A stretch of 64,000 nt of DNA, from contig JBDIVM010000011.1 of the NCBI GenBank assembly GCA_039805905.1, positions 74,640 to 138,639 of the forward strand, given 5' to 3'. Source of the DNA: Thermohalobaculum sp039805905. GTDB taxonomy: Bacteria > Pseudomonadota > Alphaproteobacteria > Rhodobacterales > Rhodobacteraceae. The translations under genes were made by a program, and so were the position numbers. The notes beneath the pieces were generated by a model. It searched no databases. It was not told the origin of the DNA and saw only the letters and a program-made list of their open reading frames with translations. Of the stretch, positions 7,827 to 15,898 are shown piece by piece. Each line of letters begins with the position of its first letter. Positions within the stretch are counted from its first letter, which is position 1.

Positions 7827-8587
7827 CCGTCCACTTCATCGGCGCCGGCCCCGGCGACCCGGACCTCATCACCGTGAAGGGGCTGCGCCTGATCCAGCGC
7901 TGCCCGGTCTGCCTCTATGCCGGCTCGCTGGTGCCCGAGGCGGTGGTCGCCGCCGCGCCCGCTGGCGCGCGGGTGCTCGACACCGCACCGATGACGCTCG
8001 ACCAGATCGTCGCCGAGATGGAAGCGGCCCATGCGCAGGGCCAGGACGTGGCCCGCGTCCATTCCGGCGACCCCTCGCTCTACGGCGCCATCGCCGAGCA
8101 GATCCGGCGGCTGAAGGCCCTCGGCATCCCCTTCGACGTCACCCCGGGCGTCCCCGCCTTCGCCGCCGCCGCCGCGGCGCTGGGGCAGGAGCTGACCATC
8201 CCCGAGGTTGCCCAGACCGTGATCCTGACGCGGACCGCGATGAAGTCCTCGGCCATGCCGCCCGGCGAGGACCTCGAGACCATCGCGCGCACCGGCGCGA
8301 CGCTGGCGATCCACCTCTCGGTCCGCAACCTGCTCGAGGTGCAACGCAGGCTGATCCCGCATTACGGGCGCGAGTGCCCGGTGGTGGTCGCCTACCGCGT
8401 CGGCTGGCCGGACCAGATGCTGATCCGGGCAACAGTCGAGACGCTCCGCGACCGCGTTCGGGCCGAGAAGATCACCCGCACCGCTCTGATCCTTGTCGGC
8501 CCGGCGCTCGCCGAGACCGATTTCCGCGACAGCGCCCTCTATGATGGAGCGCACCCCCACATCCTGCGCCCGAAGCGGCGCGCGTGA
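7823..8587 (+). CDS. cobM: Precorrin-4 C11-methyltransferase CobM/CbiF
   Basis: CobM adds the C11 methyl group after ring contraction. The 254-residue sequence is a full-length family member: FIGAGPGDPDLITVKG near the N-terminus, YAGSLVP, VARVHSGDPSLYGAIAEQ, DVTPGVPAFAAAAAALG and LSVRNL. The ATG overlaps the stop of cobJ (ATGA). It is the last gene of the rightward run that begins at 1096; a 25-bp gap then separates it from the convergent cobB. Confidence 0.96.
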   Translation: MTVHFIGAGPGDPDLITVKGLRLIQRCPVCLYAGSLVPEAVVAAAPAGARVLDTAPMTLDQIVAEMEAAHAQGQDVARVHSGDPSLYGAIAEQIRRLKALGIPFDVTPGVPAFAAAAAALGQELTIPEVAQTVILTRTAMKSSAMPPGEDLETIARTGATLAIHLSVRNLLEVQRRLIPHYGRECPVVVAYRVGWPDQMLIRATVETLRDRVRAEKITRTALILVGPALAETDFRDSALYDGAHPHILRPKRRA

Positions 8588-8612
8588 CGGGGCGGGCGGG
8601 GCGTAGCCTGCC

Positions 8613-9905
8613 CTACCCGACCTCGATCACGTGGGCGAAGGAGCCCATTACCCGCCCCTTCCTGAGGCCGGTCGCGCCGAGGTCCACCCCCTCGGCGTCA
8701 TGGGCGAGGAACAGCGGGTCGCCCTCGGCCCGCCCGGTCGTCGCGTAGTGGAATTCGTGGCCGCGCAGCACCCCATGCCAGGGCAGCCCGCCCAGCATGG
8801 TGAGCTGCCGGTAGCCAAGCTGCCGCTCGCGCCGCAGGAAGCTGGTTTCGAGCCGGATGAGCCCCAGCATCCGGTGCGGGGCCCCGGCCTCGTCGACCAG
8901 CACCTCGCCCAGCACCATGTATCCGCCGCACTCGCCATAGATCAGCGCACCTCGCGCCGCGGCCGCGGCCATGCCGGCGCGGAAGCCCTCCGCCGCCGCC
9001 AGGCGGCCGGCATGAAGCTCCGGATAGCCCCCCGGCAGGAACACCGCATCCGCATCCGCGCGCGGCGCCTCGTCTGCCAGTGGCGAGAAGAACGAGACTT
9101 CCGCCCCGAGCGCCCGCCAGTCGTCGAGCATGTGCGGATAGGCAAACCCGAAGGCGCGGTCGCGGGCCACCGCGATCCGCTGGCCGAGCGGCTCCATATG
9201 GGCGGGCGACCCGCTCTCGCCGTGCAGATAGGCCGCGTCCGCGAGAATCGCGTCGACAGCACAGCCCGCCTCAACCCATTGGGCCGCGCCGACGATGAAC
9301 GCCGCCAGATCGTCACGCTCCCCTGCCTGCACCAGCCCCAGATGCCGGGAGGGCAGCGCCAGGTCGTTGCGCACCGGCAGGGCACCCACGACCGGCAGCA
9401 CGGATTCGACCGCCGCCCGCACGATCCGTTCGTGCCGGGCGCCGCCGACCCGGTTCAGGATCACGCCCGCGACATGGACGTCGTCGCGGAACCCTGCCAT
9501 ACCAGCTGCGACCGCCGCGGCACCCTGCCCCATCCGGGCGACGTCCAGCACCAGCATGACCGGCAGGCCCAGCGCCGCGGCGAGATCCGCCGTCGATCCG
9601 CGGCCCAGCGGGTCCTCCGGATCCGGCGCGCCGTCGAAAAGGCCCATCGCGCCTTCGACGACCAGATGCGCGCCGCCCTGGCGCCGCGCGCGGGCACGCA
9701 GCTGCTCCCGTCCGGCCGCCCAGGCATCGAGGGTGACGCAGGGCCGCCCGGTGGCGGCGGTGTGGAAAGCCGGGTCGATGTAGTCCGGCCCCGACTTGGC
9801 CGACACCACGTCGAGCCCGCGCGCCTTCAGCGCCGCCAGCAGCCCCAGCGTCACCGTGGTCTTGCCGCTGCCCGAGGCCGGGGCCGCGATCACCAGTCCG
9901 CGCAT
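8613..9905 (-). CDS. cobB: Cobyrinate / hydrogenobyrinate a,c-diamide synthase CobB/CbiA
   Basis: This glutamine-dependent amidotransferase amidates the a and c side chains of the corrin ring using ATP. The 430-residue protein has the N-terminal P-loop APASGSGKTT (residues 8-17), the substrate motif KSGPDYIDPAFH, DVARMGQG, and a C-terminal class I glutaminase domain with the nucleophile Cys326 in YGECGGYM. I placed the start at the ATG at 9905 because it opens directly into the P-loop domain and is preceded by AGGGGAG; a longer open frame to 9962 adds a sequence with no family resemblance. It is convergent with cobM and follows cobA on the same strand with a 77-bp gap. Confidence 0.95.
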   Translation of the reverse strand: MRGLVIAAPASGSGKTTVTLGLLAALKARGLDVVSAKSGPDYIDPAFHTAATGRPCVTLDAWAAGREQLRARARRQGGAHLVVEGAMGLFDGAPDPEDPLGRGSTADLAAALGLPVMLVLDVARMGQGAAAVAAGMAGFRDDVHVAGVILNRVGGARHERIVRAAVESVLPVVGALPVRNDLALPSRHLGLVQAGERDDLAAFIVGAAQWVEAGCAVDAILADAAYLHGESGSPAHMEPLGQRIAVARDRAFGFAYPHMLDDWRALGAEVSFFSPLADEAPRADADAVFLPGGYPELHAGRLAAAEGFRAGMAAAAARGALIYGECGGYMVLGEVLVDEAGAPHRMLGLIRLETSFLRRERQLGYRQLTMLGGLPWHGVLRGHEFHYATTGRAEGDPLFLAHDAEGVDLGATGLRKGRVMGSFAHVIEVG

Positions 9906-9982
9906 GGTGCTCTCCCCTGTTCCCTGTTCTCCGGGGCCCCGGCCTGACCCCGGGGTTCGCACCGGGGCGCAGCGGTCCGGGC

Positions 9983-10855
9983 TCAGGACTGCGCCGCCGG
10001 CGCGCGCTCCTCGGTCCCGGACCCGAGCGGATCGAGATCGCGCGGCGGCAGGCCCGCCATCTGGCCGATCCAGTCCAGCGCCCGGCGCATCAGCGCCACC
10101 CGGCCGATGCAGAGGATCGCCGGCGGTTCGAGTCCGCTGGCCGCGAGATCCTCCGCGGCACGGCCGAGCGTGGTCTCGACCACCCGCATGGTCGGCAGCG
10201 TCGCATCGGCGATGATCGCCACCGGCTCGTCGCCGCCGCGGCCCGCCGCCATCAGGCTGGCGCAGATCGCCGGAAGGGTCTTGATCGCCATATAGCCGAC
10301 CAGGACCGGCGAAGACTTCGCCAGCGCCGCCCAGTCGAGCGCGCCGGGCGCCTCGCCGCTGGCGTCGTGGCCGGTGAAGAAGGTCACCGCCTGGTTCACG
10401 TCGCGGTGCGTCGCCGGGATGCCGGCATAGGCGAGCCCCGCCACCCCCGCGGTGATGCCGGGGACGACCCGGATCGGCACGCCCGCCTGCACCAGCGCCT
10501 GCGCCTCCTCACCGCCGCGGCCGAAGATGAAGGGGTCGCCGCCCTTGAGCCGCAGCACCCGCCTGCCCGCCCGCGCCAGCTCGATCAGCCTCAGCGAGAT
10601 GTCACGCTGCTTCGGGCTCGGCTTTCCGCCACGCTTGCCGGCATATTCGATCTGGGCCCCGGGACGAGCCCATCCGAGGATGCGATCGTCGACCAGCGCA
10701 TCATAGACGATCGCGTCGGCCTGGCCGAGCGCATTCAGGGCGTGCAGCGTCACCAGCCCCGGATCGCCTGGCCCCGCGCCCACGAGCCAGACCCAGCCGG
10801 GCAGAAGGTCGGGCCAGCCACCGCCGAGTTCGGGAAGAAGGGGGTTGCGAGTCAT
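9983..10855 (-). CDS. cobA: Uroporphyrinogen-III C-methyltransferase CobA (SUMT)
   Basis: CobA methylates uroporphyrinogen III at C2 and C7 to give precorrin-2, the entry to B12 and siroheme. The 290-residue protein carries VGAGPGDPGLVTLHAL, YDALV, KRGGKPSPKQ, LKGGDPFIFGRGGEE and VVPGITAGVAGLAYAGIP, all SUMT signatures. The ATG at 10855 is preferred over an upstream in-frame start because the extra 47 residues have no methylase character. There is no CysG-type dehydrogenase or ferrochelatase domain, so oxidation of precorrin-2 to sirohydrochlorin, needed by CbiX, must come from a gene outside the window. Confidence 0.95.
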   Translation of the reverse strand: MTRNPLLPELGGGWPDLLPGWVWLVGAGPGDPGLVTLHALNALGQADAIVYDALVDDRILGWARPGAQIEYAGKRGGKPSPKQRDISLRLIELARAGRRVLRLKGGDPFIFGRGGEEAQALVQAGVPIRVVPGITAGVAGLAYAGIPATHRDVNQAVTFFTGHDASGEAPGALDWAALAKSSPVLVGYMAIKTLPAICASLMAAGRGGDEPVAIIADATLPTMRVVETTLGRAAEDLAASGLEPPAILCIGRVALMRRALDWIGQMAGLPPRDLDPLGSGTEERAPAAQS

Positions 10856-10994
10856 GGTCCTGATATAACCGCTTCGATCAGCGGGACGAAGCCTGGAATC
10901 GATGGATTGCACCGCATCCGCCCGGCCGGAGGTTATCGCTGGCCCGCCGCTCTCCCGGATGCTAGCGTTTCGGCGCACTAACCTGAGTTCTGCC

Positions 10995-11627
10995 ATGCTG
11001 ACACTCTACTATTCGCCGATGAGCTGTGCCCTTGCGGTGCATATTGCGCTCGAGGAGGCCGGCGCCGCCTACGAGGCGGTGAGAATCGACTTCAAGGCGA
11101 ACCAGCAGCGCGGGACCGACTATCTGCGGATCAACCCAAAGGGCCGGGTGCCGGCGCTTGTCACCGATCGCGGCATTCTGACCGAGGTGCCGGCGATCCT
11201 CGCCTATTTGGCGCAGAGCTTCCCCGCGGCCGGGCTCGCGCCCCTCGCCGACCCGTTCGACTTCGCCCGGGCGCAGGCGTTCAACAGCTATCTCTGCTCG
11301 ACCGTGCATGTCGCTCATGCCCACCGGATGCGCGGCAGCCGCTGGGCCGACGAGCCAGCGGCGCTCGAGGCGATGCAGCGGAAGGTGCCGCAATCGATGC
11401 TGGAGGCATTCCTCCTGATCGAGGAGGGCATGCTTGCACGCCCATGGGTGATGGGCGAGCGCTATTCCGTCTGCGATCCTTACCTCTTCACCCTCGCAAG
11501 CTGGCTCGAAGGCGACGGCGTCGACCTTGCCCGCCTGCCCCGCGTCATTGATCACCGTGCCCGTGTCGCGGCGCGGCCCGCGACCCAGCGGGCGCTGGCT
11601 CAGGAAACCGGCCGGGGTGCCGCGTGA
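10995..11627 (+). CDS. Glutathione S-transferase family protein
   Basis: The 210-residue protein has the thioredoxin-like N-terminal half of GSTs (LTLYYSPMSCALAVHIALEEAG, then INPKGRVPALVTDRG and LTEVPAILAYLA) and an all-helical C-terminal half with the conserved aspartate segment RYSVCDPYLFTLASWLEG. The TEVPAIL segment corresponds to the glutathione-binding E-S/T motif, here with a valine-proline pair. It diverges from cobA and precedes cbiD by 55 bp on the same strand. Whether it works with cobalamin, for example in glutathionyl-cobalamin or redox chemistry, cannot be told; it may simply be a neighbour. Confidence 0.85.
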   Translation: MLTLYYSPMSCALAVHIALEEAGAAYEAVRIDFKANQQRGTDYLRINPKGRVPALVTDRGILTEVPAILAYLAQSFPAAGLAPLADPFDFARAQAFNSYLCSTVHVAHAHRMRGSRWADEPAALEAMQRKVPQSMLEAFLLIEEGMLARPWVMGERYSVCDPYLFTLASWLEGDGVDLARLPRVIDHRARVAARPATQRALAQETGRGAA

Positions 11628-11682
11628 ACCGCTCGCCCCTCGACGCTTTCCGCCCCGACGCCGCAGGCCTATAATCCGGAGC

Positions 11683-12759
11683 ATGGACGACATCCCCCCG
11701 GGCAAGCTCCGCAAGGGCTGGACGACCGGCGCCTGCGCGACTGCCGCGGCGAGGGCCGCGGGCGAGGGGCTGCTGACCGGCCGGTTCCCGGCCGAGGTGC
11801 GCATCACGCTTCCCCGCGGCCAGCGGCCGACCTTCTTCATCGCCGAAACGGCTTCGGGAGCCGGATGGGCCGAAGCGACGGTTGTCAAGGACGCCGGCGA
11901 CGACCCCGACGTGACCCACCTCGCGACAATCCGCACCCGCGTCGCCAGGGCACCGGCTGGTTCGGGCATCCGCTTCCATGCCGGGCCCGGGGTCGGTACC
12001 GTGACCAAGCCGGGCCTGCCGATCCCGCCCGGCGAGCCTGCGATCAACCCGGTGCCGCGCCAGATGGTGAAAGGGGCTCTCAAGGAAATTGCAGACACAT
12101 ATGGAATACCCTCTGATTTCGACGTGATCATCGGCATAGACAACGGCGCCGAGCTGGCCAGGCACACCTGGAATCCGCGGCTTGGCATCGTCGGCGGGCT
12201 CTCGATTCTCGGCACCACCGGGATCGTGCGGCCCTTTTCTTGTTCGGCCTGGATCGCGTCGATCCATCGCGGGGTGGATGTGGCGCGGGCGAGCGGCCTC
12301 GCCCATGTGATCGCCGCCACCGGCGCAACGTCCGAAGCGGCCGCCCGTCGGCTCTACGGCCTGCCCGAGATCGCCTGCCTCGACATGGGCGACTTCGCGG
12401 GCGGGCTGCTCAAGTATCTGCGCCGGCATCCTGTTGCCCGGGTAACCATCGCCGGTGGCATCGGCAAGCTGGCCAAGCTTGCCCAAGGGGCGATGGACCT
12501 GCATTCCGGCCGCAGCCAGATCGACTTCGTCCGGCTTGGCGAGATGGTGGCCCAAGCCGGCGGTGACGGCGCCCGCGTCGCCGCTGCCAGCAGCGCCCTG
12601 GAAGCGCTGGAGATTGCCGGCCCGGCGATGGCCGCAGCGGTGGCCCGCGAGGCTGCGGCGGTTGCCGAGGACATGCTCCGCGGCGCGCCGGTCGCGGTGG
12701 AGGTGATCGTCACCGATCGCGCCGGCACGATTCGCGGGCGGCGCCCGTTCCCGCCATGA
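11683..12759 (+). CDS. cbiD: Cobalt-precorrin-5B C1-methyltransferase CbiD
   Basis: CbiD methylates C1 of cobalt-precorrin-5B in the early-cobalt route; the aerobic pathway uses the unrelated CobF. The 358-residue protein starts KLRKGWTTGACATAAARAA, the CbiD hallmark, followed by VVKDAGDDPDVTH, GPGVGTVTKPGLPIPPGEPAINPVPR, LGIVGGLSILGTTGIV and IGKLAKLAQG. The ATG at 11683 is selected on homology; upstream in-frame sequence overlaps the GST gene. Its stop overlaps cobK (ATGA). No CobF gene is visible in the window, so CbiD is the only candidate for the C1 methylation here. Confidence 0.95.
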   Translation: MDDIPPGKLRKGWTTGACATAAARAAGEGLLTGRFPAEVRITLPRGQRPTFFIAETASGAGWAEATVVKDAGDDPDVTHLATIRTRVARAPAGSGIRFHAGPGVGTVTKPGLPIPPGEPAINPVPRQMVKGALKEIADTYGIPSDFDVIIGIDNGAELARHTWNPRLGIVGGLSILGTTGIVRPFSCSAWIASIHRGVDVARASGLAHVIAATGATSEAAARRLYGLPEIACLDMGDFAGGLLKYLRRHPVARVTIAGGIGKLAKLAQGAMDLHSGRSQIDFVRLGEMVAQAGGDGARVAAASSALEALEIAGPAMAAAVAREAAAVAEDMLRGAPVAVEVIVTDRAGTIRGRRPFPP

Positions 12760-13493
12760 CCGCGCATGTCCTCCTGCTCGCCGGCACCGCCGAGGCCCGC
12801 GATATCGCCCGGCTCCTCTCGGCCATTCCCGCGCTCCGCGTCACCGCCTCGCTCGCCGGTGTCACCTCCGAACCCGCGCCCGTCACCGCCGAGACGCGGT
12901 GCGGCGGATTCGGCGGCGCCGCCGGCCTTGCCCGATGGCTCTCCACCGAGCACATCGCGGCTCTGGTCGATGCCACCCATCCTTACGCCGCCCGGATGGC
13001 CGGCAATGCCGCAACGGCGGCAGCCATGACCGGGACCCCCCATCTGCGCCTGCTTCGCCCTGCCTGGGCGTGCGAGCCGCACTGGCAGACGGTCCCGGAC
13101 CTGCCCGCCGCAGCGGCCGCACTGCCAGCCGGCGCCCGCGTGCTGCTCACGACCGGCCGGAAGGGACTGGAACCGTTTCTCGCTCGCACCGACCTCCGCC
13201 TCTCGCTCCGCGTGATCGAACCTCTGGCGGACCTGCCATCGCATGTGGAGCAGATCGCCGCCCGGCCCCCGTTCTCGCTCGACGACGAGGTTTCGCTGTT
13301 GCGGGGGCGCGGCATCACACACATCGTCTCGAAGAACTCGGGCGGCAGCGGCCGCGCAAAGCTCGATGCCGCGGCGCGACTCGGCCTCGCTGTACTTATG
13401 GTCGCCCGTCCCGCACCGCCGACCGGCCCAGTCGCGACGACACCCGAGGAGGCCGTCGCCTGGGTGATGCGGACAATCGAGACCTTCGGATGA
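12756..13493 (+). CDS. cobK: Precorrin-6A reductase CobK/CbiJ
   Basis: This NADPH-dependent enzyme reduces one double bond of precorrin-6A (or its cobalt form). The 245-residue protein has VLLLAGTAEARDIARLL at the N-terminus, the segment VDATHPYAARMAGNAATA, LLTTGRKGLEPF and a C-terminal VSKNSGGSGRAKLDAAARLGLAVLM region, with the lysine and glycine/serine loop typical of CobK. It is translationally coupled to cbiD by an ATGA overlap, pairing C1 methylation with the next reduction. It ends the unit just before the first cobalamin riboswitch. Confidence 0.94.
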   Translation: MTAHVLLLAGTAEARDIARLLSAIPALRVTASLAGVTSEPAPVTAETRCGGFGGAAGLARWLSTEHIAALVDATHPYAARMAGNAATAAAMTGTPHLRLLRPAWACEPHWQTVPDLPAAAAALPAGARVLLTTGRKGLEPFLARTDLRLSLRVIEPLADLPSHVEQIAARPPFSLDDEVSLLRGRGITHIVSKNSGGSGRAKLDAAARLGLAVLMVARPAPPTGPVATTPEEAVAWVMRTIETFG

Positions 13494-13550
13494 CCCCGGC
13501 GCATGGGTGCCATGACTTCCGCGCGCAGCCGCCATTTCGGTCGCCTCTCC

Positions 13551-13579
13551 TTGACACCCCTCGTGGTTTGGTCGAACTC
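13551..13579 (+). promoter_or_regulatory. Putative sigma-70 promoter for the CbiM-like gene
   Basis: TTGACA at 13551-13556, a 17-bp spacer and GAACTC at 13574-13579. The same boxes with the same spacing occur 1070 bp downstream before cbtB, although the spacer has diverged between the copies, which supports function. Transcription would start just before the riboswitch. Confidence 0.55.
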
Positions 13580-13590
13580 TTGACCCGCAT

Positions 13591-13811
13591 GGTTCCGGAG
13601 GGCCCGCCTGAGCGGGTCCCGGATTAATAGGGAATGCGGAGAGGGCCGACCCACCCCGGGAGCCCGGAGCCGCAGCCGCCCCCGCGACTGTATGCGGTGA
13701 GCTGCCCCGTTGAGCCACTGGCGAATGCGCCGGGAAGGCAGGGACAGCGCGGCCAAGGGGACAGCCCCAGGGCCGGAGCCGCGAGCCAGGAGACCTGCCA
13801 GGCATCGAACC
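13591..13811 (+). promoter_or_regulatory. Cobalamin riboswitch (copy 1) upstream of the CbiM-like permease
   Basis: The B12 box AGCCAGGAGACCTGCC is at 13784-13799, with the other conserved blocks upstream (TAATAGGGAAT near 13626, CGACTGTATGCGG near 13685, GCCACTGGCGAATGCGCCGGGAAGG near 13714). P1 can pair GGTTC (13591-13595) with GAACC (13807-13811). Just after it, a CCGTC/GACGG hairpin with loop GGGTGT precedes the AAGGAG ribosome site. This fits the L13 kissing-loop hairpin of class-I cobalamin riboswitches and suggests translational control. High B12 should shut off the downstream transporter. Confidence 0.95.
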
Positions 13812-13851
13812 GAAACATGTCCGTCGGGTGTGACGGCAAGGAGAAGTCATC

Positions 13852-14529
13852 ATGCATATAGAGCCTGGAATCGTGTCCGGCGCCAAAATGGTGCTGAGCT
13901 ATGCCACTGCAACCGCTGCGGGCGGCTTCGCATTGAAGCTCGCAGTCGAGGAACTGCGCGAGCGGGGACTGCCCTCCCTGGCCATGCGCAGCCTCTCCTG
14001 CACAGCGCTGGTTTTCGGCTTCTTCGAGGTGCTACCACACTTTCCGGTGGGCGTCTCGGAAGTGCACCTGATCCTCGGAACGACACTGTTCCTCGTCTTC
14101 GGTGCCGCGCCCGCCTCTATCGGACTCGCGCTCGGGCTTCTGCTGCAGGGTCTTTTCTTTGCCCCGTCCGACCTGCCGCAATACGCGATCAACGTGACGA
14201 CCCTGCTGGTCCCGCTGTTCGCGATGCGGGAGCTTGCGTCCCGGATCATCGCTCCCGATACGGCCTATGTGGATCTCGGGTACAGACAGGTGTTGGCCCT
14301 GTCGGCCGCCTATCAGGGCGGCGTGGTCGCCTGGGTTGCATTCTGGGCACTCTATGGCGGCGGCGTCGGCGCCGAGAATCTGGGTGCGGTCGCGACCTTC
14401 GCTGGTGCTTACATGGCTGTCCTGCTGATCGAACCGGTGACCGACCTGATCGTGCTGGCCGGCGCCAAGGCACTGCGCGGACTGGGCCATCACGGGCTGG
14501 TCACACCGCGCCTGTATGACGCCGTGTGA
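13852..14529 (+). CDS. CbiM-like energy-coupling-factor permease, putative cobalt transporter
   Basis: The 225-residue integral membrane protein begins MHIEPGIVSGAKM, like the MHIxxG start of CbiM, whose N-terminal residues coordinate the metal. It has about six hydrophobic helices and the CbiM-like stretch GVSEVHLILGTTLFLVFG. CbiM is the substrate subunit of the Co(II) ECF importer, normally with CbiN, CbiQ and CbiO; none of these is encoded nearby. It may work alone or with partners elsewhere. A cobalamin riboswitch lies directly upstream, and AAGGAG sits 8 bp before the ATG. The cobalt substrate is inferred from family and regulation. Confidence 0.82.
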   Translation: MHIEPGIVSGAKMVLSYATATAAGGFALKLAVEELRERGLPSLAMRSLSCTALVFGFFEVLPHFPVGVSEVHLILGTTLFLVFGAAPASIGLALGLLLQGLFFAPSDLPQYAINVTTLLVPLFAMRELASRIIAPDTAYVDLGYRQVLALSAAYQGGVVAWVAFWALYGGGVGAENLGAVATFAGAYMAVLLIEPVTDLIVLAGAKALRGLGHHGLVTPRLYDAV

Positions 14530-14620
14530 ATCGGCAATAGCTGGTGCGTGAGGGGTGAGGCTGGGCGCAATACGGATAACCTGAACCTCTCTGTCAGGTG
14601 CTGTCAGCCCAATCTTGCCC

Positions 14621-14649
14621 TTGACACCCCTCGCGCATTCACGGAACTC
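14621..14649 (+). promoter_or_regulatory. Putative sigma-70 promoter for cbtBA
   Basis: TTGACA at 14621-14626, 17-bp spacer, GAACTC at 14644-14649. It is at the same offset from its riboswitch as the promoter at 13551-13579. The 91-bp stretch between the CbiM-like stop and this promoter shows no other feature. Confidence 0.55.
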
Positions 14650-14870
14650 TGTTTCCGCATGGTTCCGAAGGGCCCGCCTGAGTGGGCCCCGGATCAATAG
14701 GGAATGCGGAGAGGGCCGACCCATTCCGGGGGCCCGGAGCCGCAGCCGCCCCCGCGACTGTATGCGGTGAGCTGCCCCGTTGAGCCACTGGCGAATGCGC
14801 CGGGAAGGCAGGGACAGCGAGGCCAAGGGGTCAACCCCGGGGCCGGAACCGCGAGCCAGGAGACCTGCCA
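14621..14870 (+). repeat. Duplicated promoter-riboswitch block (second copy of 13551-13800)
   Basis: The 250 bp align without gaps to 13551-13800 at an offset of exactly 1070 bp. In the 210 positions from the riboswitch start (13591 versus 14661) I count 12 mismatches, about 94% identity, and the 60 bp at 13681-13740 are identical. Most differences lie in the spacer, the P2 arm and one peripheral stem. The downstream genes are unrelated, so only the control region was copied. Confidence 0.95.
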
Positions 14871-14886
14871 GGCGCCTGACGCAACC
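14661..14886 (+). promoter_or_regulatory. Cobalamin riboswitch (copy 2) upstream of cbtBA
   Basis: The B12 box is at 14854-14869 and the other conserved blocks match copy 1. P1 can form between GGTT (14661-14664) and AACC (14883-14886). The following hairpin CCCGTC/GACGGG keeps the GGGTGT loop of copy 1 and lies just before the AAAGGAG ribosome site of cbtB. The same control by translation in response to cobalamin is expected. Confidence 0.95.
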
Positions 14887-14922
14887 AACCCCGTCGGGTG
14901 TGACGGGAAAGGAGTAAAACCG

Positions 14923-15093
14923 ATGACTACCTCTTCCACAATCCGCACACGCGGCGACACCAGCCTGGCCACGATCCTGTTCGTCGCTTTCCTCGGTGCC
15001 GGCCTGCTCTTCGCCGCCGGCTTCGCCAATTCTGCAGTGATGCACGATGCGGCGCACGACACGCGCCACTCGATCGGCTTCCCCTGTCACTGA
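14923..15093 (+). CDS. cbtB: Cobalt transporter subunit CbtB
   Basis: This 56-residue protein has one transmembrane helix (residues about 14-33) and the terminal metal-binding signature of CbtB: a histidine-bearing stretch, NSAVMHDAAHDTRH, ending in FPCH. CbtB pairs with the membrane protein CbtA, whose gene begins 15 bp after its stop; both are classic B12-riboswitch targets thought to import cobalt. AAAGGAG is 8 bp before the ATG at 14923. The open frame extends upstream through the riboswitch, but that part is not coding. Confidence 0.93.
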   Translation: MTTSSTIRTRGDTSLATILFVAFLGAGLLFAAGFANSAVMHDAAHDTRHSIGFPCH

Positions 15094-15108
15094 TCTGACG
15101 GACCGGAC

Positions 15109-15885
15109 ATGCTGAGAACATTGCTGGCCAGCGCCCTGTTCGCTGGCCTGATCGCCGGGCTGTTCGCCGCTGGGCTGCAGCAGGCTTTCCTTGTGCCGCT
15201 GATCACGGAGGCCGAGCTTTACGAGACCGGCCAGCTTACGCACTTCGCCGGGGCTGAGGGCGTCGCCCATGACCACGGATCGGCAGACCACGGATCGGCT
15301 GACCACGGATCGGCCGGGCCGGCAGCAGCGGCGCATGACCACGCAGATCATGATCACGGCCACAATCACGGCGCAGCCACGCCGGGCGCGAGCCGCGCCC
15401 TGCTTACCATGCTGATGACGGTGCTGACGATCTGCGGCTTCGGGCTGATCACGGTTGCGGGCTTCGCTCTCGCCGAGCGCATGGCGCTTGCCCGGATCGA
15501 CCTCCGCGCCGGGCTGCTCTTCGGCCTGGCGGGGTTCGCCGCGACCCAGCTCATGCCTGGCCTCGGCCTCTCGCCCGAGCTGCCGGGCTCGGCCGCGGGA
15601 GAGCTCCATTCCCGTCAGATCTGGTGGGTGCTGACCGCCGCCGCGACGCTGACGGGGATCGGGCTCATCGCCTGGGGCGGCCTGGCGCTCAAGCTCGCCG
15701 GCGCCGCCGCGATCGCGCTGCCGCATCTCGTCGGGGCGCCGCATCCGGAGGGGCTGACCGGCGTCGTCCCGCCCGAACTCGCCGCCCTCTTCGCGGCCCG
15801 GGCGCTGGCTGTCGGCGCGCTCACCTGGGCCGCGCTCGGGGCGCTCGCCGGGCATTTCTGGTCGCGCGAGACCGCCGCCGGCTGA
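15109..15885 (+). CDS. cbtA: Cobalt transporter subunit CbtA
   Basis: The 258-residue membrane protein has an N-terminal helix (residues 5-25, ASALFAGLIAGLFAAG), a histidine/aspartate-rich loop (about 53-88, mostly HDHGSA and DHxH units), then four to five further helices, as expected for CbtA. The loop, probably outside the membrane, would capture metal. It contains a triple 15-bp repeat. cbtB and cbtA form one riboswitch-controlled unit. bluB follows after 13 bp, so B12 control may extend to bluB, cobW and beyond by read-through. Confidence 0.93.
   Translation: MLRTLLASALFAGLIAGLFAAGLQQAFLVPLITEAELYETGQLTHFAGAEGVAHDHGSADHGSADHGSAGPAAAAHDHADHDHGHNHGAATPGASRALLTMLMTVLTICGFGLITVAGFALAERMALARIDLRAGLLFGLAGFAATQLMPGLGLSPELPGSAAGELHSRQIWWVLTAAATLTGIGLIAWGGLALKLAGAAAIALPHLVGAPHPEGLTGVVPPELAALFAARALAVGALTWAALGALAGHFWSRETAAG
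15271..15315 (+). repeat. Three tandem 15-bp repeats inside cbtA
   Basis: GACCACGGATCGGC plus one variable base occurs three times in a row (15271-15285, 15286-15300, 15301-15315). Each unit encodes DHGSA. Only the last base of the unit differs (a, t, c). The repeat can lengthen or shorten the metal-binding loop in frame by slippage or recombination. Confidence 0.95.
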
Positions 15886-15898
15886 GGGCAGAGGGGGC

